Assembly: GCA_031282245.1 (NCBI GenBank)
Contig: JAITEB010000012.1
Location: 21,977-85,976 of the forward strand
Length of the DNA: 64,000 nt
Reading direction: 5' to 3'
DNA from: Oscillospiraceae bacterium
GTDB lineage: Bacteria > Bacillota > Clostridia > Oscillospirales > Ruminococcaceae
In this document: positions 53,712-62,896 of the stretch, in pieces
Position numbering within the stretch: the first letter of the stretch is position 1
Layout of the letters: each line of letters starts with the position of its first letter
The notes under the pieces: generated by a model
The model's database searches: none
Seen by the model: the letters and a program-made list of their open reading frames with translations, nothing else
Told to the model about the DNA's origin: nothing
Position numbers and translations under genes: made by a program

Positions 53712-55022
53712 ATGAAAAGAAAAGTCTCAAAACGTATTCTGGCGGCGCTGCTGGCCTGCGTATTGCTCTCGGCGCTTCTGAGCGCCTGCGGTAACAGCGG
53801 GACCCCCGCTTCCACGGGCGGCGGCGAAACTCCCGCCGCTTCAACTGACAACGGCGGAACCCCCGCAGCTTCCACAGAAGACAGCAACGCCGCTCCCGCG
53901 CAAAAATATGTCATCGGCGTTATCCCCTTTGCGGACACTGCCGCCGAACAGATTGAATGGAACAATTACCTGCAGAATTATGTCGCCCCGCAGCTAAATA
54001 TCGATTTTAAGTTTATTCCCGCGCCCGGCACCGACGCTGACGCGGCCGTCAAAGGCGTTGAAGAACTGAAGCTTGCGGGCTGTCAGGGCATACTCGGCAT
54101 TGTCGATACGCCGGCCGCAATCGAAAAGGCCAACGAGCTGGAAATGTGGTATGTTCGTTCCGGCGGGCTTTCTACCCCGACCGACTATGAACTTGTAAAA
54201 GAGCTGCCCTATTACCTCGGCACAATGGGGCCATCTCTTGAGGACGAGTATGACGCGGGATATTCGGCGACCAAATACTTTATCGAAAACGGCTCAAAAG
54301 AAATCCTGGTTTACGCCGCTCTGCTCGGCCTTTATATACCGTCAGAAATGCATATCCAGAGATTTAACGGCATCCGCGACGCGCTTGTCGAAGCGGGCGC
54401 GGTTTATACGGAACCCGAAAGCGGAAGCGTTGTGACAGGTCCCGGCGTCGGCACGTTTGAACCCGGCACATCCGGCCTGAATATCACTACAATTTATGGC
54501 CTGCCTGGATTTGAAGTTTTGGATGCGTCATTTAACGAGCGCTTCACTCAGGCTGTGAGCGGCAAGGCCTTTGATACAGTCATCATGGGGGCCGAGGGCA
54601 GCCAGGACGTCAACACCCTGCTCAGCGGCGTGGGCATTACCGGCGCAAAAATGAGCGAGGTCGGCGCGTTCACCCCGATCTCTCAAGCTTCGTTTGAGGC
54701 GGGCATTCTCCAATATCTCAAAGGCAAGTACCCTTCAAGCATGGGTCCTGCCGTCGCCGGTTTGATTAATGCCATTGACGGCCACGCCGATGTCGTTAAG
54801 AACGCTGACGGCACAGGTTCGCGTCTGCAAGGCCCGTTCTGGACGGCAACCTCTTTGGACGAGTTTAAAGAAAAAGTCGCGCTTGACGATGTCACAAACC
54901 CCGCGTTTAACAAAGCCCTTATAGAGAAATATATCGTAAGGCTGAACCCGGAAGTGACAAGAGAAAGCTTTGCGGAGTTCGCCGGGCTTGGCTATGACGA
55001 ATTGAAGGCGGCGCACAATTAA
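53712..55022 (+). CDS. Sugar ABC transporter substrate-binding lipoprotein
   Basis: A 436-residue lipoprotein. The signal peptide ends in the lipobox LSAC with Cys 26; a Thr/Ala/Ser/Gly linker follows to about residue 65; the rest is a periplasmic-binding-protein-like fold (KYVIGVIPFADT onward). It captures the sugar for the two permeases; the ligand is unknown. It is flanked by repeats upstream and a strong hairpin downstream, as expected for a protein made in excess. Confidence 0.88.
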   Translation: MKRKVSKRILAALLACVLLSALLSACGNSGTPASTGGGETPAASTDNGGTPAASTEDSNAAPAQKYVIGVIPFADTAAEQIEWNNYLQNYVAPQLNIDFKFIPAPGTDADAAVKGVEELKLAGCQGILGIVDTPAAIEKANELEMWYVRSGGLSTPTDYELVKELPYYLGTMGPSLEDEYDAGYSATKYFIENGSKEILVYAALLGLYIPSEMHIQRFNGIRDALVEAGAVYTEPESGSVVTGPGVGTFEPGTSGLNITTIYGLPGFEVLDASFNERFTQAVSGKAFDTVIMGAEGSQDVNTLLSGVGITGAKMSEVGAFTPISQASFEAGILQYLKGKYPSSMGPAVAGLINAIDGHADVVKNADGTGSRLQGPFWTATSLDEFKEKVALDDVTNPAFNKALIEKYIVRLNPEVTRESFAEFAGLGYDELKAAHN

Positions 55023-55055
55023 GCCGCATTAAATTCTTTGCAAAGCGTTAAAAGC

Positions 55056-55094
55056 TTGCTGCCCCCGCCGATAAAAAACAGGCGGGGGCAGCAA
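55056..55094 (+). other. Strong hairpin after the binding-protein gene
   Basis: A perfect 14-bp GC-rich stem (55056-55069 with 55081-55094), 11-nt A-rich loop, no T-tract on this strand. It lies in the 94-bp gap before the second permease. It likely protects the 3' end of the binding-protein mRNA or partly limits read-through. Confidence 0.85.
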
Positions 55095-55116
55095 TAAAAA
55101 GAAAGGGGCGAACAAC

Positions 55117-56118
55117 ATGAAAAGCGCCAATCGCGCCAAAAGGCTGTTGAAAAGCATGGGGCTGTCATTGCTGATTCCATGTGCGACGCTTGTTATTATG
55201 CTTGTGATCTGCGCGGCCAAAGGCGTTCCCTTTTGGGCGGATCAAGGCGGATTCAGAGCGTTTTTGTATTCGGTGGGTTTATCTTTGTTTTCGGCGTTCG
55301 CGCTGGGGCTGCATCTTTTTGCGGGCAGGTTTGATTTTTCGCTCGGTTCGGTCGCCGTGCTCGCCGGCGTTATCAGCGGGAAAATAGCGACGGCGCTTGG
55401 GATGAACTCGTTTGCCATGCTGCTTACTTTTCTTGTTGTGGGGGCTGCGCTGGGCGGAATATCGGGCTTTTTCTATCTGCTGTTTAATTTGCCGCCCATG
55501 ATAACGTCCCTGGGCGTGGCGCTCGCTTATGAAGGCCTAAGCTATGGGATTTCGGACGGCAAGGGAGTTAACATTTCGCTCGTCCCGAAACTTTTGGGCG
55601 GCGCGGGTATATCGCAGATGATCGCCATTATGGCCGCCGGACTTGCGGTGATGTACATACTGCTGAACTACACCCGTTTCGGATTTAATTACAGAGCGAT
55701 ACAATTCGGGCAGAAAATCTCGGTGGACACGGGCTTAAACGAAAGAAGCAACGCGCTGGTCTGCTATATTATCTGCGGCGCTTTTATCGCCGTCGTCGGT
55801 TTCTTCCGGATTTCGTTTAACGGCAGCCAGTCGGCGCAATTAAATCTTTCCACCTCGGCCTCTATATTCGGCGCAATGCTGCCTTTGTTTATCGGCGGGC
55901 TGATGACCAGGTTCTGCGAACAGAATATCAGTATAGTTTTGGGCTGCATAACTTACGCGATTATTACGCAGGGTCTTGCGAGCATAGGCGTCACGGCGCA
56001 GCAGCGCTCGCTTATCACGTCTTTTCTGATGATAATTATTTTGATGTACTCGACAAACGGAGCAAAAATAAAAGAATGGTTCATGAAACACAGCGCTGCT
56101 AAAAGCGCGGCGCTATAA
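55117..56118 (+). CDS. Sugar ABC transporter permease (RbsC type), second
   Basis: A 333-residue membrane protein with about ten helices, same family as the first permease but clearly different in sequence (FALGLHLFAGRFDFSLGSVA, then a late LPLFIGGLM in place of FGGMPLSGG). The pair probably forms a heterodimer served by the single ATPase. ATG 55117 follows AAAGGGG. GH3 follows 19 bp later. Confidence 0.88.
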   Translation: MKSANRAKRLLKSMGLSLLIPCATLVIMLVICAAKGVPFWADQGGFRAFLYSVGLSLFSAFALGLHLFAGRFDFSLGSVAVLAGVISGKIATALGMNSFAMLLTFLVVGAALGGISGFFYLLFNLPPMITSLGVALAYEGLSYGISDGKGVNISLVPKLLGGAGISQMIAIMAAGLAVMYILLNYTRFGFNYRAIQFGQKISVDTGLNERSNALVCYIICGAFIAVVGFFRISFNGSQSAQLNLSTSASIFGAMLPLFIGGLMTRFCEQNISIVLGCITYAIITQGLASIGVTAQQRSLITSFLMIIILMYSTNGAKIKEWFMKHSAAKSAAL

Positions 56119-56137
56119 AATTAAGGGGGCGCGGAAA

Positions 56138-57832
56138 ATGAGTATAGACCTGACAAAGAAGCCGTTTAATCTGAACGCCGACGGCGTGAAGTGGGTGGAG
56201 GAAACGCTTGCGTCCATGACGGAAGAAGAAAAACTGGGGCAGCTTTTCTGCCTTGTGGCATACAGCGACGACGAAGGAATGCTGAAGTATTTCGCTCGGG
56301 ATTTGCATGCGGGCGGACTGATGTGCCGGCCTATGGCGAATAACAAAGAACTGATTTCGATTGTAAATATATTGCAGGAAAATTCTAAAATTCCCATGCT
56401 GATTGCCGCGAATCTGGAGGCGGGCGGCGACGGCCTGAGCGCCGAGGGGACGCGGGTTGGCTCACAGATGCAGATTGCGGCGACCGGAGATGTAAAATAT
56501 GCCCGCGCTTTGGGCGAAGTTATCGGCGCGGAAGCCCATGCGCTCGGCGGCAACTGGGCGTTTGCGCCCGTGATTGATATAGACGGCAACTTCCGCAATC
56601 CGATAACGGCCACGCGCACTTACGGTTCAGACCCCGAAATGGTGAAGCTCTGCGGCGTTGAATATACAAAGGCGGTACAGGCGCACGGCGTGGCCGTTTC
56701 TATCAAGCACTTTCCCGGCGACGGCTGCGACGAGCGCGACCAGCATTTAGTCACATCCGTCAACAGCCTTAGCTGCGAGGACTGGGACAAAACCTATGGT
56801 GAGGTTTATAAAGCCTGCATTGAGGCGGGAGCGCTTACCGTTATGGTTGGGCATATTATGCAGCCCGCATACTCAAAGGCGCTTAATCCGGATTTGCGCG
56901 ACGAGGATATAATGCCCGGGGCTTTGGCTCCCGAACTGCTGAACGGACTGTTGAGAGAAAAGCTCGGCTTCAACGGCATGATTGTCACCGACGCCAGCAG
57001 CATGAACGGCTTTATGATACCCATGCACAGGAAAAAAGCGGTGCCGCTCAGCATTGCCGCGGGCTGCGACATGTTCCTGTTTACAAAAAATCTGGAAGAG
57101 GACTTCGGCTATATGCGTGACGGCATCAAAGAAGGAATTATCACGCGGGAACGCCTGGACGAGGCCGTAACGCGGATTTTGGCCGTCAAAGCCGCTATCG
57201 GGCTGAGCAAAAAGCCTGTTTTGGACGCGGAGCGCGCGGCGGCCGTGACAGGCTGCGAAAAGCATAAAGCGATAGCGCGCGAAGTGGCCGACAAGAGCAT
57301 TACCCTTGAAAAAAACATCCAGGATGTTCTTCCGGTCACTCCCGAAAAATACAAACGCGTGCTTTTTCACCCGATTGATCCCAACGGGTTCAGTATGTTC
57401 GGCAATAACGAGAATAACAAGATTTTTGCGGAGAAGCTTCGCCAGCGCGGTTTTTCGGTTGACGTGTATGAGCCGAAACCGACGTTTGAGGGCTTGGCGG
57501 CGGGATATGCCGAAACGGTCGGCAAGTATGACCTGATGATCTATTCGGCTTCGCTGGCGACAAAGTCGAATCAGACGACAGTGCGCATTGAATGGGCGCA
57601 GCCGATGGGCGCGAACGTGCCGATGTACATCAATGCGGTTCCGTCAATATTCATCTCGCTTGAAAACCCGTATCACCTGCTGGACGTTCCGCGCATAAAG
57701 ACATATATTAACACTTTCGGCGCAAATGAAATCGTGCTGGATGCGCTTATTGACAAACTGACCGGCAAGTCGGAGTTCAAAGGGAAAAGCCCTGTGGACG
57801 CCTTTGTCGGAAAGTGGGATACGCGGATTTAG
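56138..57832 (+). CDS. GH3 family glycosidase, NagZ-like
   Basis: A 564-residue cytoplasmic enzyme with no signal peptide. The barrel carries KHFPGDGCDERDQH, matching the NagZ KHFPG-x-G-x4-D-x-H signature that supplies the Asp-His acid/base pair, and the nucleophile Asp in VTDASSMNGF. A C-terminal alpha/beta domain (about residues 390-560) is present, as in two-domain YbbD. Beta-N-acetylhexosaminidase is the first guess; some NagZ-type GH3 enzymes are phosphorylases. It should process sugars brought in by the ABC transporter of the same operon. Confidence 0.85.
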   Translation: MSIDLTKKPFNLNADGVKWVEETLASMTEEEKLGQLFCLVAYSDDEGMLKYFARDLHAGGLMCRPMANNKELISIVNILQENSKIPMLIAANLEAGGDGLSAEGTRVGSQMQIAATGDVKYARALGEVIGAEAHALGGNWAFAPVIDIDGNFRNPITATRTYGSDPEMVKLCGVEYTKAVQAHGVAVSIKHFPGDGCDERDQHLVTSVNSLSCEDWDKTYGEVYKACIEAGALTVMVGHIMQPAYSKALNPDLRDEDIMPGALAPELLNGLLREKLGFNGMIVTDASSMNGFMIPMHRKKAVPLSIAAGCDMFLFTKNLEEDFGYMRDGIKEGIITRERLDEAVTRILAVKAAIGLSKKPVLDAERAAAVTGCEKHKAIAREVADKSITLEKNIQDVLPVTPEKYKRVLFHPIDPNGFSMFGNNENNKIFAEKLRQRGFSVDVYEPKPTFEGLAAGYAETVGKYDLMIYSASLATKSNQTTVRIEWAQPMGANVPMYINAVPSIFISLENPYHLLDVPRIKTYINTFGANEIVLDALIDKLTGKSEFKGKSPVDAFVGKWDTRI

Positions 57833-57908
57833 AACATGCGTTTTTTATAAAACAGGGCCGCAAGCAGGGCGCGGCGCCCTCCATAAATAATAAAACGGAG
57901 GAATGGCG

Positions 57909-58535
57909 ATGATGAAAAGCTTTATTTTTGACCTTGACGGCGTGATTGTCCATACGGATCATTATCACTATTTGGGCTGGAAAAAGCTTGCCGACCGGCT
58001 GGGAATCTATTTTGACGAGCGGATTAACAATAAGTGCCGCGGCGTTTCACGCATGGAAAGCCTCGCTATCGTGCTGGGCAAACGCGCGGTGGATTTCACG
58101 CCGGATGAACTAATCAGTCTTGCAGCAGAAAAAAACGAATATTACCGCAGTTTATTACAGGAAATGTCCGCCGGCGACGTATCTGACGACGTTTTGCGCA
58201 CACTGAAAGAACTGAAAAAACGCGGTCATAAGCTGGCGATCGGTTCATCAAGCAAAAACGCAGGCGTGATTCTGGAACGCTGCCGCCTGACGGATTATTT
58301 CGACGCCGTTGCCGACGGGACGCACATTTCCCACAGCAAGCCCGACCCGGAAGTGTTCCTGAAAGCGGCCGGATTTTTGGGGGAACAGCCCGCTGACTGT
58401 ATTGTCGTGGAGGATGCCGTCGCGGGAATCCAGTCGGGCCGGGCGGCGGGTATGTACACTGTAGCTATCGGCGACGCGGTAAAAAGCGGCATTGCTGACA
58501 GAAATATTGCGAAGCTAAGCGACTTGCTTTTATAA
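57909..58535 (+). CDS. pgmB: Beta-phosphoglucomutase-like HAD protein
   Basis: A 208-residue HAD enzyme. Motif I is FDLDGVIV (Asp 8, Asp 10), the substrate loop RGVSRMESL is specific to beta-phosphoglucomutase, and SSSK and KPDPEVF, VEDAVAG complete the set. It converts beta-glucose-1-phosphate to glucose-6-phosphate. ATG 57909 is 8 nt after CGGAGG, better than ATG 57903. It ends the ABC operon at a terminator. Confidence 0.87.
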   Translation: MMKSFIFDLDGVIVHTDHYHYLGWKKLADRLGIYFDERINNKCRGVSRMESLAIVLGKRAVDFTPDELISLAAEKNEYYRSLLQEMSAGDVSDDVLRTLKELKKRGHKLAIGSSSKNAGVILERCRLTDYFDAVADGTHISHSKPDPEVFLKAAGFLGEQPADCIVVEDAVAGIQSGRAAGMYTVAIGDAVKSGIADRNIAKLSDLLL

Positions 58536-58577
58536 CATTCTTTCGTGAAATATAAATTATAAAAAGCTTAAAAAGCG

Positions 58578-58607
58578 AAAAAAGGGCAACGCATTGCCCT
58601 TTTTTTT
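58578..58607. terminator. Bidirectional terminator
   Basis: A stem of 58578-58589 with 58594-58605 around a 4-nt loop, with A-tract before and T-tract after, between the convergent pgmB and pectinacetylesterase-like genes. Confidence 0.9.
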
Positions 58608-58633
58608 ATATCAGGCCGTCGTTTCCTCCGATT

Positions 58634-59773
58634 TTATATACATGTGACCGACTGAAATTTTCCATCGGCAGCGTTGCCCAGCCATTCGGCCAGGGAAATT
58701 CCCGCGTCCGCCTCGCTGTAAAACGAGTTTGAGTTTCTTATCATGGTGTGCTGGGTCGTGCCGATTTTCTTGTTTTTGTTATGAGCGGTTATAAACGGGT
58801 AATAGGAGATGCCGCTTTGTTCCAGCAGGCGCTCAGAACGCGAAAGCCCTTCGCGGAATTCTCTGATCGCCATATCGTCCAGACCATATTTGTCGTGGCG
58901 CATTTTATTCTGAAAACGCGTCAGCACGTCGTCGATTGCGGTGTTCGAGCGCAGAAACACAGCGCGGCCGTTCATGGCTTTATCGGCGTAACGAAGCAAA
59001 TCTACATACAATTCGCCTTCTCTGCCCAATTCTTCGCATATTTCAGCCGGCGCCTTCCATATGTCGCGCACGACCTCGCGCCAGTAAGCCGCGGAAATCT
59101 GCGACCCGTCGGAATAGACATATACGCTTTCCGCTTCCGGCCAGAAACTCGCGACAAGCGGGGTCATTGCCGCGCAGCCGAACGCGCCCGCGCTGTCGCC
59201 CATAATAAACAGCCGCTTCACGTTCGGGAAAAGCTGTTTTGCGCGCTCAAGGCCGATTCTGGAGTTGGAAGCGCCTTTAAAAAACATGATTTTTTCCTGT
59301 CCTTTAAGGGATGTATAAGGCATTTCTGTATCGCCCATGTGAAAATCGCCCGTCGCGTACGGCAGATAGAACATGTTCCAGCCAACAAACGGGTTTTTGC
59401 TGTCTTTCGGCGAAAGCGCGCCCGTGAACATGCCTTCAAGAATGTGGTATATTTTAGGAAAGTAATAAGCTTCCGCGCCGGTCAGCATGGACCAAACGCT
59501 CATGGGGCGGGCGGCCGTCTCTGCGTTCCATGCGGCGCCGCCTCCCGCAAAAAACACAACCAAGTCTTCCCCTTCGCCCCGTTTTGCGTAAAGCGGCAGG
59601 GGTTTGCCGTCCGAGCCAACTACGCCGGGCACGGGCAGGCGATACCATACGCGCGGTTTGGAAAGGCTGCCGCGGAATTTCTTCGGGCGGGTGAACAGGG
59701 CGATAACAGAGAATATAAACAGAAAAACAGAGCCGACAATTAAAGCGGCGACGCGGCGCAAAAAGTCTTTCAT
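58634..59773 (-). CDS. Membrane-anchored pectinacetylesterase-like hydrolase
   Basis: A 379-residue protein with one N-terminal membrane helix (about residues 7-28) and a domain outside. The alpha/beta-hydrolase pattern of the pectinacetylesterase/Notum family is visible: FFAGGGAAWN for the oxyanion hole, GDSAGAFG for the catalytic Ser and a late His in GTTQHT. It likely removes acetyl or acyl groups from a glycan outside the cell. It follows the sugar operon in the opposite direction. Confidence 0.82.
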   Translation of the reverse strand: MKDFLRRVAALIVGSVFLFIFSVIALFTRPKKFRGSLSKPRVWYRLPVPGVVGSDGKPLPLYAKRGEGEDLVVFFAGGGAAWNAETAARPMSVWSMLTGAEAYYFPKIYHILEGMFTGALSPKDSKNPFVGWNMFYLPYATGDFHMGDTEMPYTSLKGQEKIMFFKGASNSRIGLERAKQLFPNVKRLFIMGDSAGAFGCAAMTPLVASFWPEAESVYVYSDGSQISAAYWREVVRDIWKAPAEICEELGREGELYVDLLRYADKAMNGRAVFLRSNTAIDDVLTRFQNKMRHDKYGLDDMAIREFREGLSRSERLLEQSGISYYPFITAHNKNKKIGTTQHTMIRNSNSFYSEADAGISLAEWLGNAADGKFQSVTCI

Positions 59774-59992
59774 TAATTTACCACCATTTCCTGATCAAGT
59801 TTTGACCGGGACTTCCGGCCTGACGCATCTGCGGCATAAAAATGCATATACTGTGCATTTTCACAAAAATAGTATCACAGTCGCAGAGCTGTGTCAACGC
59901 TTTCACTAAAAAAATTTCAGTTAAACGCTTGCGGAAAAGCCCTATTATATATATAATAATAATTAATTCAAAACTAAGGGTAAATTAATATT

Positions 59993-60652
59993 ATGCAAAA
60001 TAAAATACTTCTTGTAGAGGATGATAAAATAATAGCCTCCGGGCTTTTGTTCGCGCTGGAGCAGGAAGGCTATTGGGTTCGCCATGCGGATTCGGTCGCT
60101 TCCGCTGCCGCTTGCATCTCGTCGAATACCTTTGATCTTGCCCTGCTTGACATGCAGCTTCCCGACGGCACCGGCTTTGATATTGCCGGCAGGCTTAAAT
60201 CCGCCGGCGTTTCAAGCATATTTCTCACTGTGGTTGACGACGAGGGAAATATCGTTAAAGCCTTTGAGAGCGGCGCCGTTGATTATGTCACCAAGCCGTT
60301 TCGTCTGCGGGAACTGCTCGCCCGAATAAAATCGGCTCTGAAACGCCGCGACGGAATCCTGAACGACACTCTTTCGCTGGGCGGCGCCGTTATTGATATC
60401 GGCGCCGGCAAAGTCTATGTCGGCGGCGGCCCGGTTGAACTAACGGCTCTGGAGTACAGGCTGCTGCTGATATTCGCTCAGAACCGGGGGCGGATTTTAT
60501 CCAGAGGGCAGATTCTTGAAAGTCTGTGGGACAGCGCCGGAAATTTTGTCGAGGACAACACTCTCACGGTTTATATTAAAAGGCTGCGGGAAAAGCTGGG
60601 CGAAGCCATAAACGTTGAAACCGTGCGCGGAATGGGGTATCGGGCGACATGA
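59993..60652 (+). CDS. OmpR-family response regulator, second
   Basis: A 219-residue regulator with receiver Asp 53 (LALLDMQLPD), the acidic pair EDD at residues 9-11 and Lys in VTKPFRL, then a winged helix (LTALEYRLLLIFAQN). The type matches BceR/VanR regulators. Its stop overlaps the kinase start (ATGA), giving tight coupling. Confidence 0.9.
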   Translation: MQNKILLVEDDKIIASGLLFALEQEGYWVRHADSVASAAACISSNTFDLALLDMQLPDGTGFDIAGRLKSAGVSSIFLTVVDDEGNIVKAFESGAVDYVTKPFRLRELLARIKSALKRRDGILNDTLSLGGAVIDIGAGKVYVGGGPVELTALEYRLLLIFAQNRGRILSRGQILESLWDSAGNFVEDNTLTVYIKRLREKLGEAINVETVRGMGYRAT

Positions 60653-61473
60653 TGACGAGCAACAGAAAACTGGAAGAACTGTCGAACGACGTGCGCCGGA
60701 TTATAGACGGGCAGGATATTGACATACGCGACAACCGGGAAGGAATCCTCAGCATTCTGAAAAACGACATTTATACCCTGGCCGCAATGAAAAACGAGCA
60801 GGTGGATATTTTAAATCAGGATAAAATCGTTATTAAAAATACTATTGCCGATATTTCCCATCAGTTAAAGATTCCGCTTACTTCAATGCTTATCATGATA
60901 GATTTGCTGGAATCGGCGCCGCCGGAAAAACAAAGGGAATTTATAGACAGTATCCGGCAAAGCCTGACGCATACGGATTGGCTTGTTTCGTCCCTGCTGA
61001 AAATGGCAAAGCTGGACGCCGGGGCGGTTGATTTTTCACGTGAGGAAATCGGCGCGGAACGGCTTATAAAAATCGCCCTGGAGCCGCTTCAGATTCTTCT
61101 GGAGCTGAAAAACCTGAGTGTGACTGTCGAGGGCGGGGCGGCCTTTTTCTGCGACCGCCGCTGGACCGCGGAAGCGCTGAGCAATGTAATCAAAAACTCC
61201 GCCGAGCACTCCCCGGAAGGCGGCGAAATAAAAATAGCGTCCGGGAGCAACCCAGTTAATTCATGGGTCAGCGTCACGGACAGCGGCCCCGGTATCGCCA
61301 GCAAAGATATCCCCGGCCTGTTCAGGCGGTACAAAGGCTCCAGAAGCGGCAAAGGCTACGGCGTCGGGCTTCCGCTTGCCCTCGCTATTATGGAGGGACA
61401 AGGCGGCGGCATTGACGTTGACGGCGGCGGGAACGGCGCGGGAGCGACATTCACGCTGAAATTATACAGATAA
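60649..61473 (+). CDS. Soluble histidine kinase without membrane segments
   Basis: A 274-residue kinase with a short helical N-terminus, the phospho-His 71 (ADISHQLKIPLTS) and an ATPase domain with N (NVIKNSAEHS), G1 (DSGPGIA) and G2 (GYGVGLPLA) boxes. No hydrophobic helix is present, so it must sense an internal cue or an external partner such as a transporter. No BceAB-type transporter gene is adjacent; a convergent decarboxylase gene follows after 7 bp. Confidence 0.88.
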   Translation: MMTSNRKLEELSNDVRRIIDGQDIDIRDNREGILSILKNDIYTLAAMKNEQVDILNQDKIVIKNTIADISHQLKIPLTSMLIMIDLLESAPPEKQREFIDSIRQSLTHTDWLVSSLLKMAKLDAGAVDFSREEIGAERLIKIALEPLQILLELKNLSVTVEGGAAFFCDRRWTAEALSNVIKNSAEHSPEGGEIKIASGSNPVNSWVSVTDSGPGIASKDIPGLFRRYKGSRSGKGYGVGLPLALAIMEGQGGGIDVDGGGNGAGATFTLKLYR

Positions 61474-61480
61474 TGCCATA

Positions 61481-62896
61481 TTATTTTATGACATTCAAAT
61501 TTTCCACCTCCGGATCTTCAGTACCTGTGAGAAAACAGCCTTTTTCTTTCGCGTACAGAATATAATCCACAATTTCGCCGCTGATTTTCTCTCCCGGAGC
61601 AAGAATCGGAATTCCCGGCGGATAGCACATCACAATTTCGCCGCAGATCCTGCCCGTCGTTCCGGCAATGGGCAGGGCTTCCTTTTCGGCATAGAAAGCT
61701 TCCTGCGGGTTGACGGCGGCCTTCGGGCTTATCAGGCTGTAATACATGATGCCGGATCGGCTTTTTTTGAAGCGGCGGCGGATTTCCGACATAGCCCCAA
61801 CAAGCCGCTCCAGATCGCGCTGCCTGTCCCCTACGGAAATATACGCCAGGATATTGGAAGTGTCGCCGAACTCAATCTGAATGTCATATTCGTCCCGCAG
61901 CAGGTCATAAACTTCAATCCCGGAAAGCCCTGTTCCGGTTGTGCTGACGGAAAGCTTAGTTATATCAAAGTCAAAAACGGTTTCTCTGTCCACAAGTTCC
62001 TGTGAATAGGCGTAATAGTCGCCTATCCGGTTTATTTCGCTTCGGGCGTATTCAGCCATGGTCTTCACTTTTTCAAATATATAAGCCCCGTGAAGCGCCA
62101 GATTTTTGCGCGATATGTCAAGGCTGGACAAAAGCAGGTAAGACGCGCTTGTTGTCTGCGTCAGGTTGATGACCTGCCGCACATGCTGATGGTTTATTCC
62201 CGCGCCCGTCAGCAGGAAAGAGCTTTGCGTCAGCGAACCGCCGGATTTGTGCATGCTCACCGAAGCCATGTCCGCCCCGGCGGACATGGCCGTAACAGGC
62301 AGGCCCCGCCCGAAATAAAAGTGCGCCCCGTGCGCTTCGTCGGCCAGAACAAGCATCCCCGCCGCGTGCGCTGTCTCGACTATAGATTTTATATCGGAGC
62401 AAATGCCGTAATAAGTGGGATTGTTTACAAAAACGGCTTTCGCGTCCGGGTTTTCGGCGACGGCGCGCCGAAGTTCCCCCAGGGGCACGGCCATAGAAAT
62501 AAGCAGCTCCTGGTGCGTCGGCGGGTTAACATAAACGGGCGCGGCCCCGCAGAGGATAATCGCGTTGATAACGCTTTTGTGGACGTTGCGCGGAAGGATG
62601 ATTTTGTCGCCTCTTTTGCAGACGGACAGAATCATGGCCTGAACTGCGGCGGTTGTGCCGTTGACGATAAAAAAGGCGTGCTCCGCCCCGAAAGCGTCGG
62701 CGGCGAGATCTTCGGCCTCGCTTATCACGGAGACGGGATGGCTGAGGTTGTCCAGCGGTTTCATGGAATTCACGTCAAGGGACATGCACTTTTCACCCAG
62801 AAAGGCCGTCAACTCCGGGTTGCCTCTGCCGTGCTTGTGGCCGGGGACGTCGAAGGGCACAACGCGCATTTTTCTGTATTTGTCCAGCGCCTCCAT
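61481..62896 (-). CDS. Orn/Lys/Arg decarboxylase-family PLP enzyme
   Basis: A 471-residue fold-type I PLP enzyme of the small SpeA/YaaO group. The PLP Lys is in SMHKSGG; VNGTTAAVQA, DEAHGAH and VPGHKHGRG are family signatures. It decarboxylates arginine, lysine or ornithine, or a related amino acid; the substrate is unclear. ATG 62896 lacks a good ribosome site. The frame stays open to 62932, and an ATA at 62929 after AAAGGGA would add the residues MNIERQKKAPI, which fit the family N-terminus. That longer form may be the true one. Confidence 0.88.
   Translation of the reverse strand: MEALDKYRKMRVVPFDVPGHKHGRGNPELTAFLGEKCMSLDVNSMKPLDNLSHPVSVISEAEDLAADAFGAEHAFFIVNGTTAAVQAMILSVCKRGDKIILPRNVHKSVINAIILCGAAPVYVNPPTHQELLISMAVPLGELRRAVAENPDAKAVFVNNPTYYGICSDIKSIVETAHAAGMLVLADEAHGAHFYFGRGLPVTAMSAGADMASVSMHKSGGSLTQSSFLLTGAGINHQHVRQVINLTQTTSASYLLLSSLDISRKNLALHGAYIFEKVKTMAEYARSEINRIGDYYAYSQELVDRETVFDFDITKLSVSTTGTGLSGIEVYDLLRDEYDIQIEFGDTSNILAYISVGDRQRDLERLVGAMSEIRRRFKKSRSGIMYYSLISPKAAVNPQEAFYAEKEALPIAGTTGRICGEIVMCYPPGIPILAPGEKISGEIVDYILYAKEKGCFLTGTEDPEVENLNVIK

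Noticed and set aside
53123..53965. Minus-strand frame (about 280 codons) over the repeat region
   Set aside because: It consists of translated repeats with two near-identical halves, overlaps the permease and binding-protein genes and has no family resemblance.
58748..59743. Plus-strand frame (about 331 codons) opposite the pectinacetylesterase-like gene
   Set aside because: It is antisense to a recognisable hydrolase with conserved motifs; no ribosome site.
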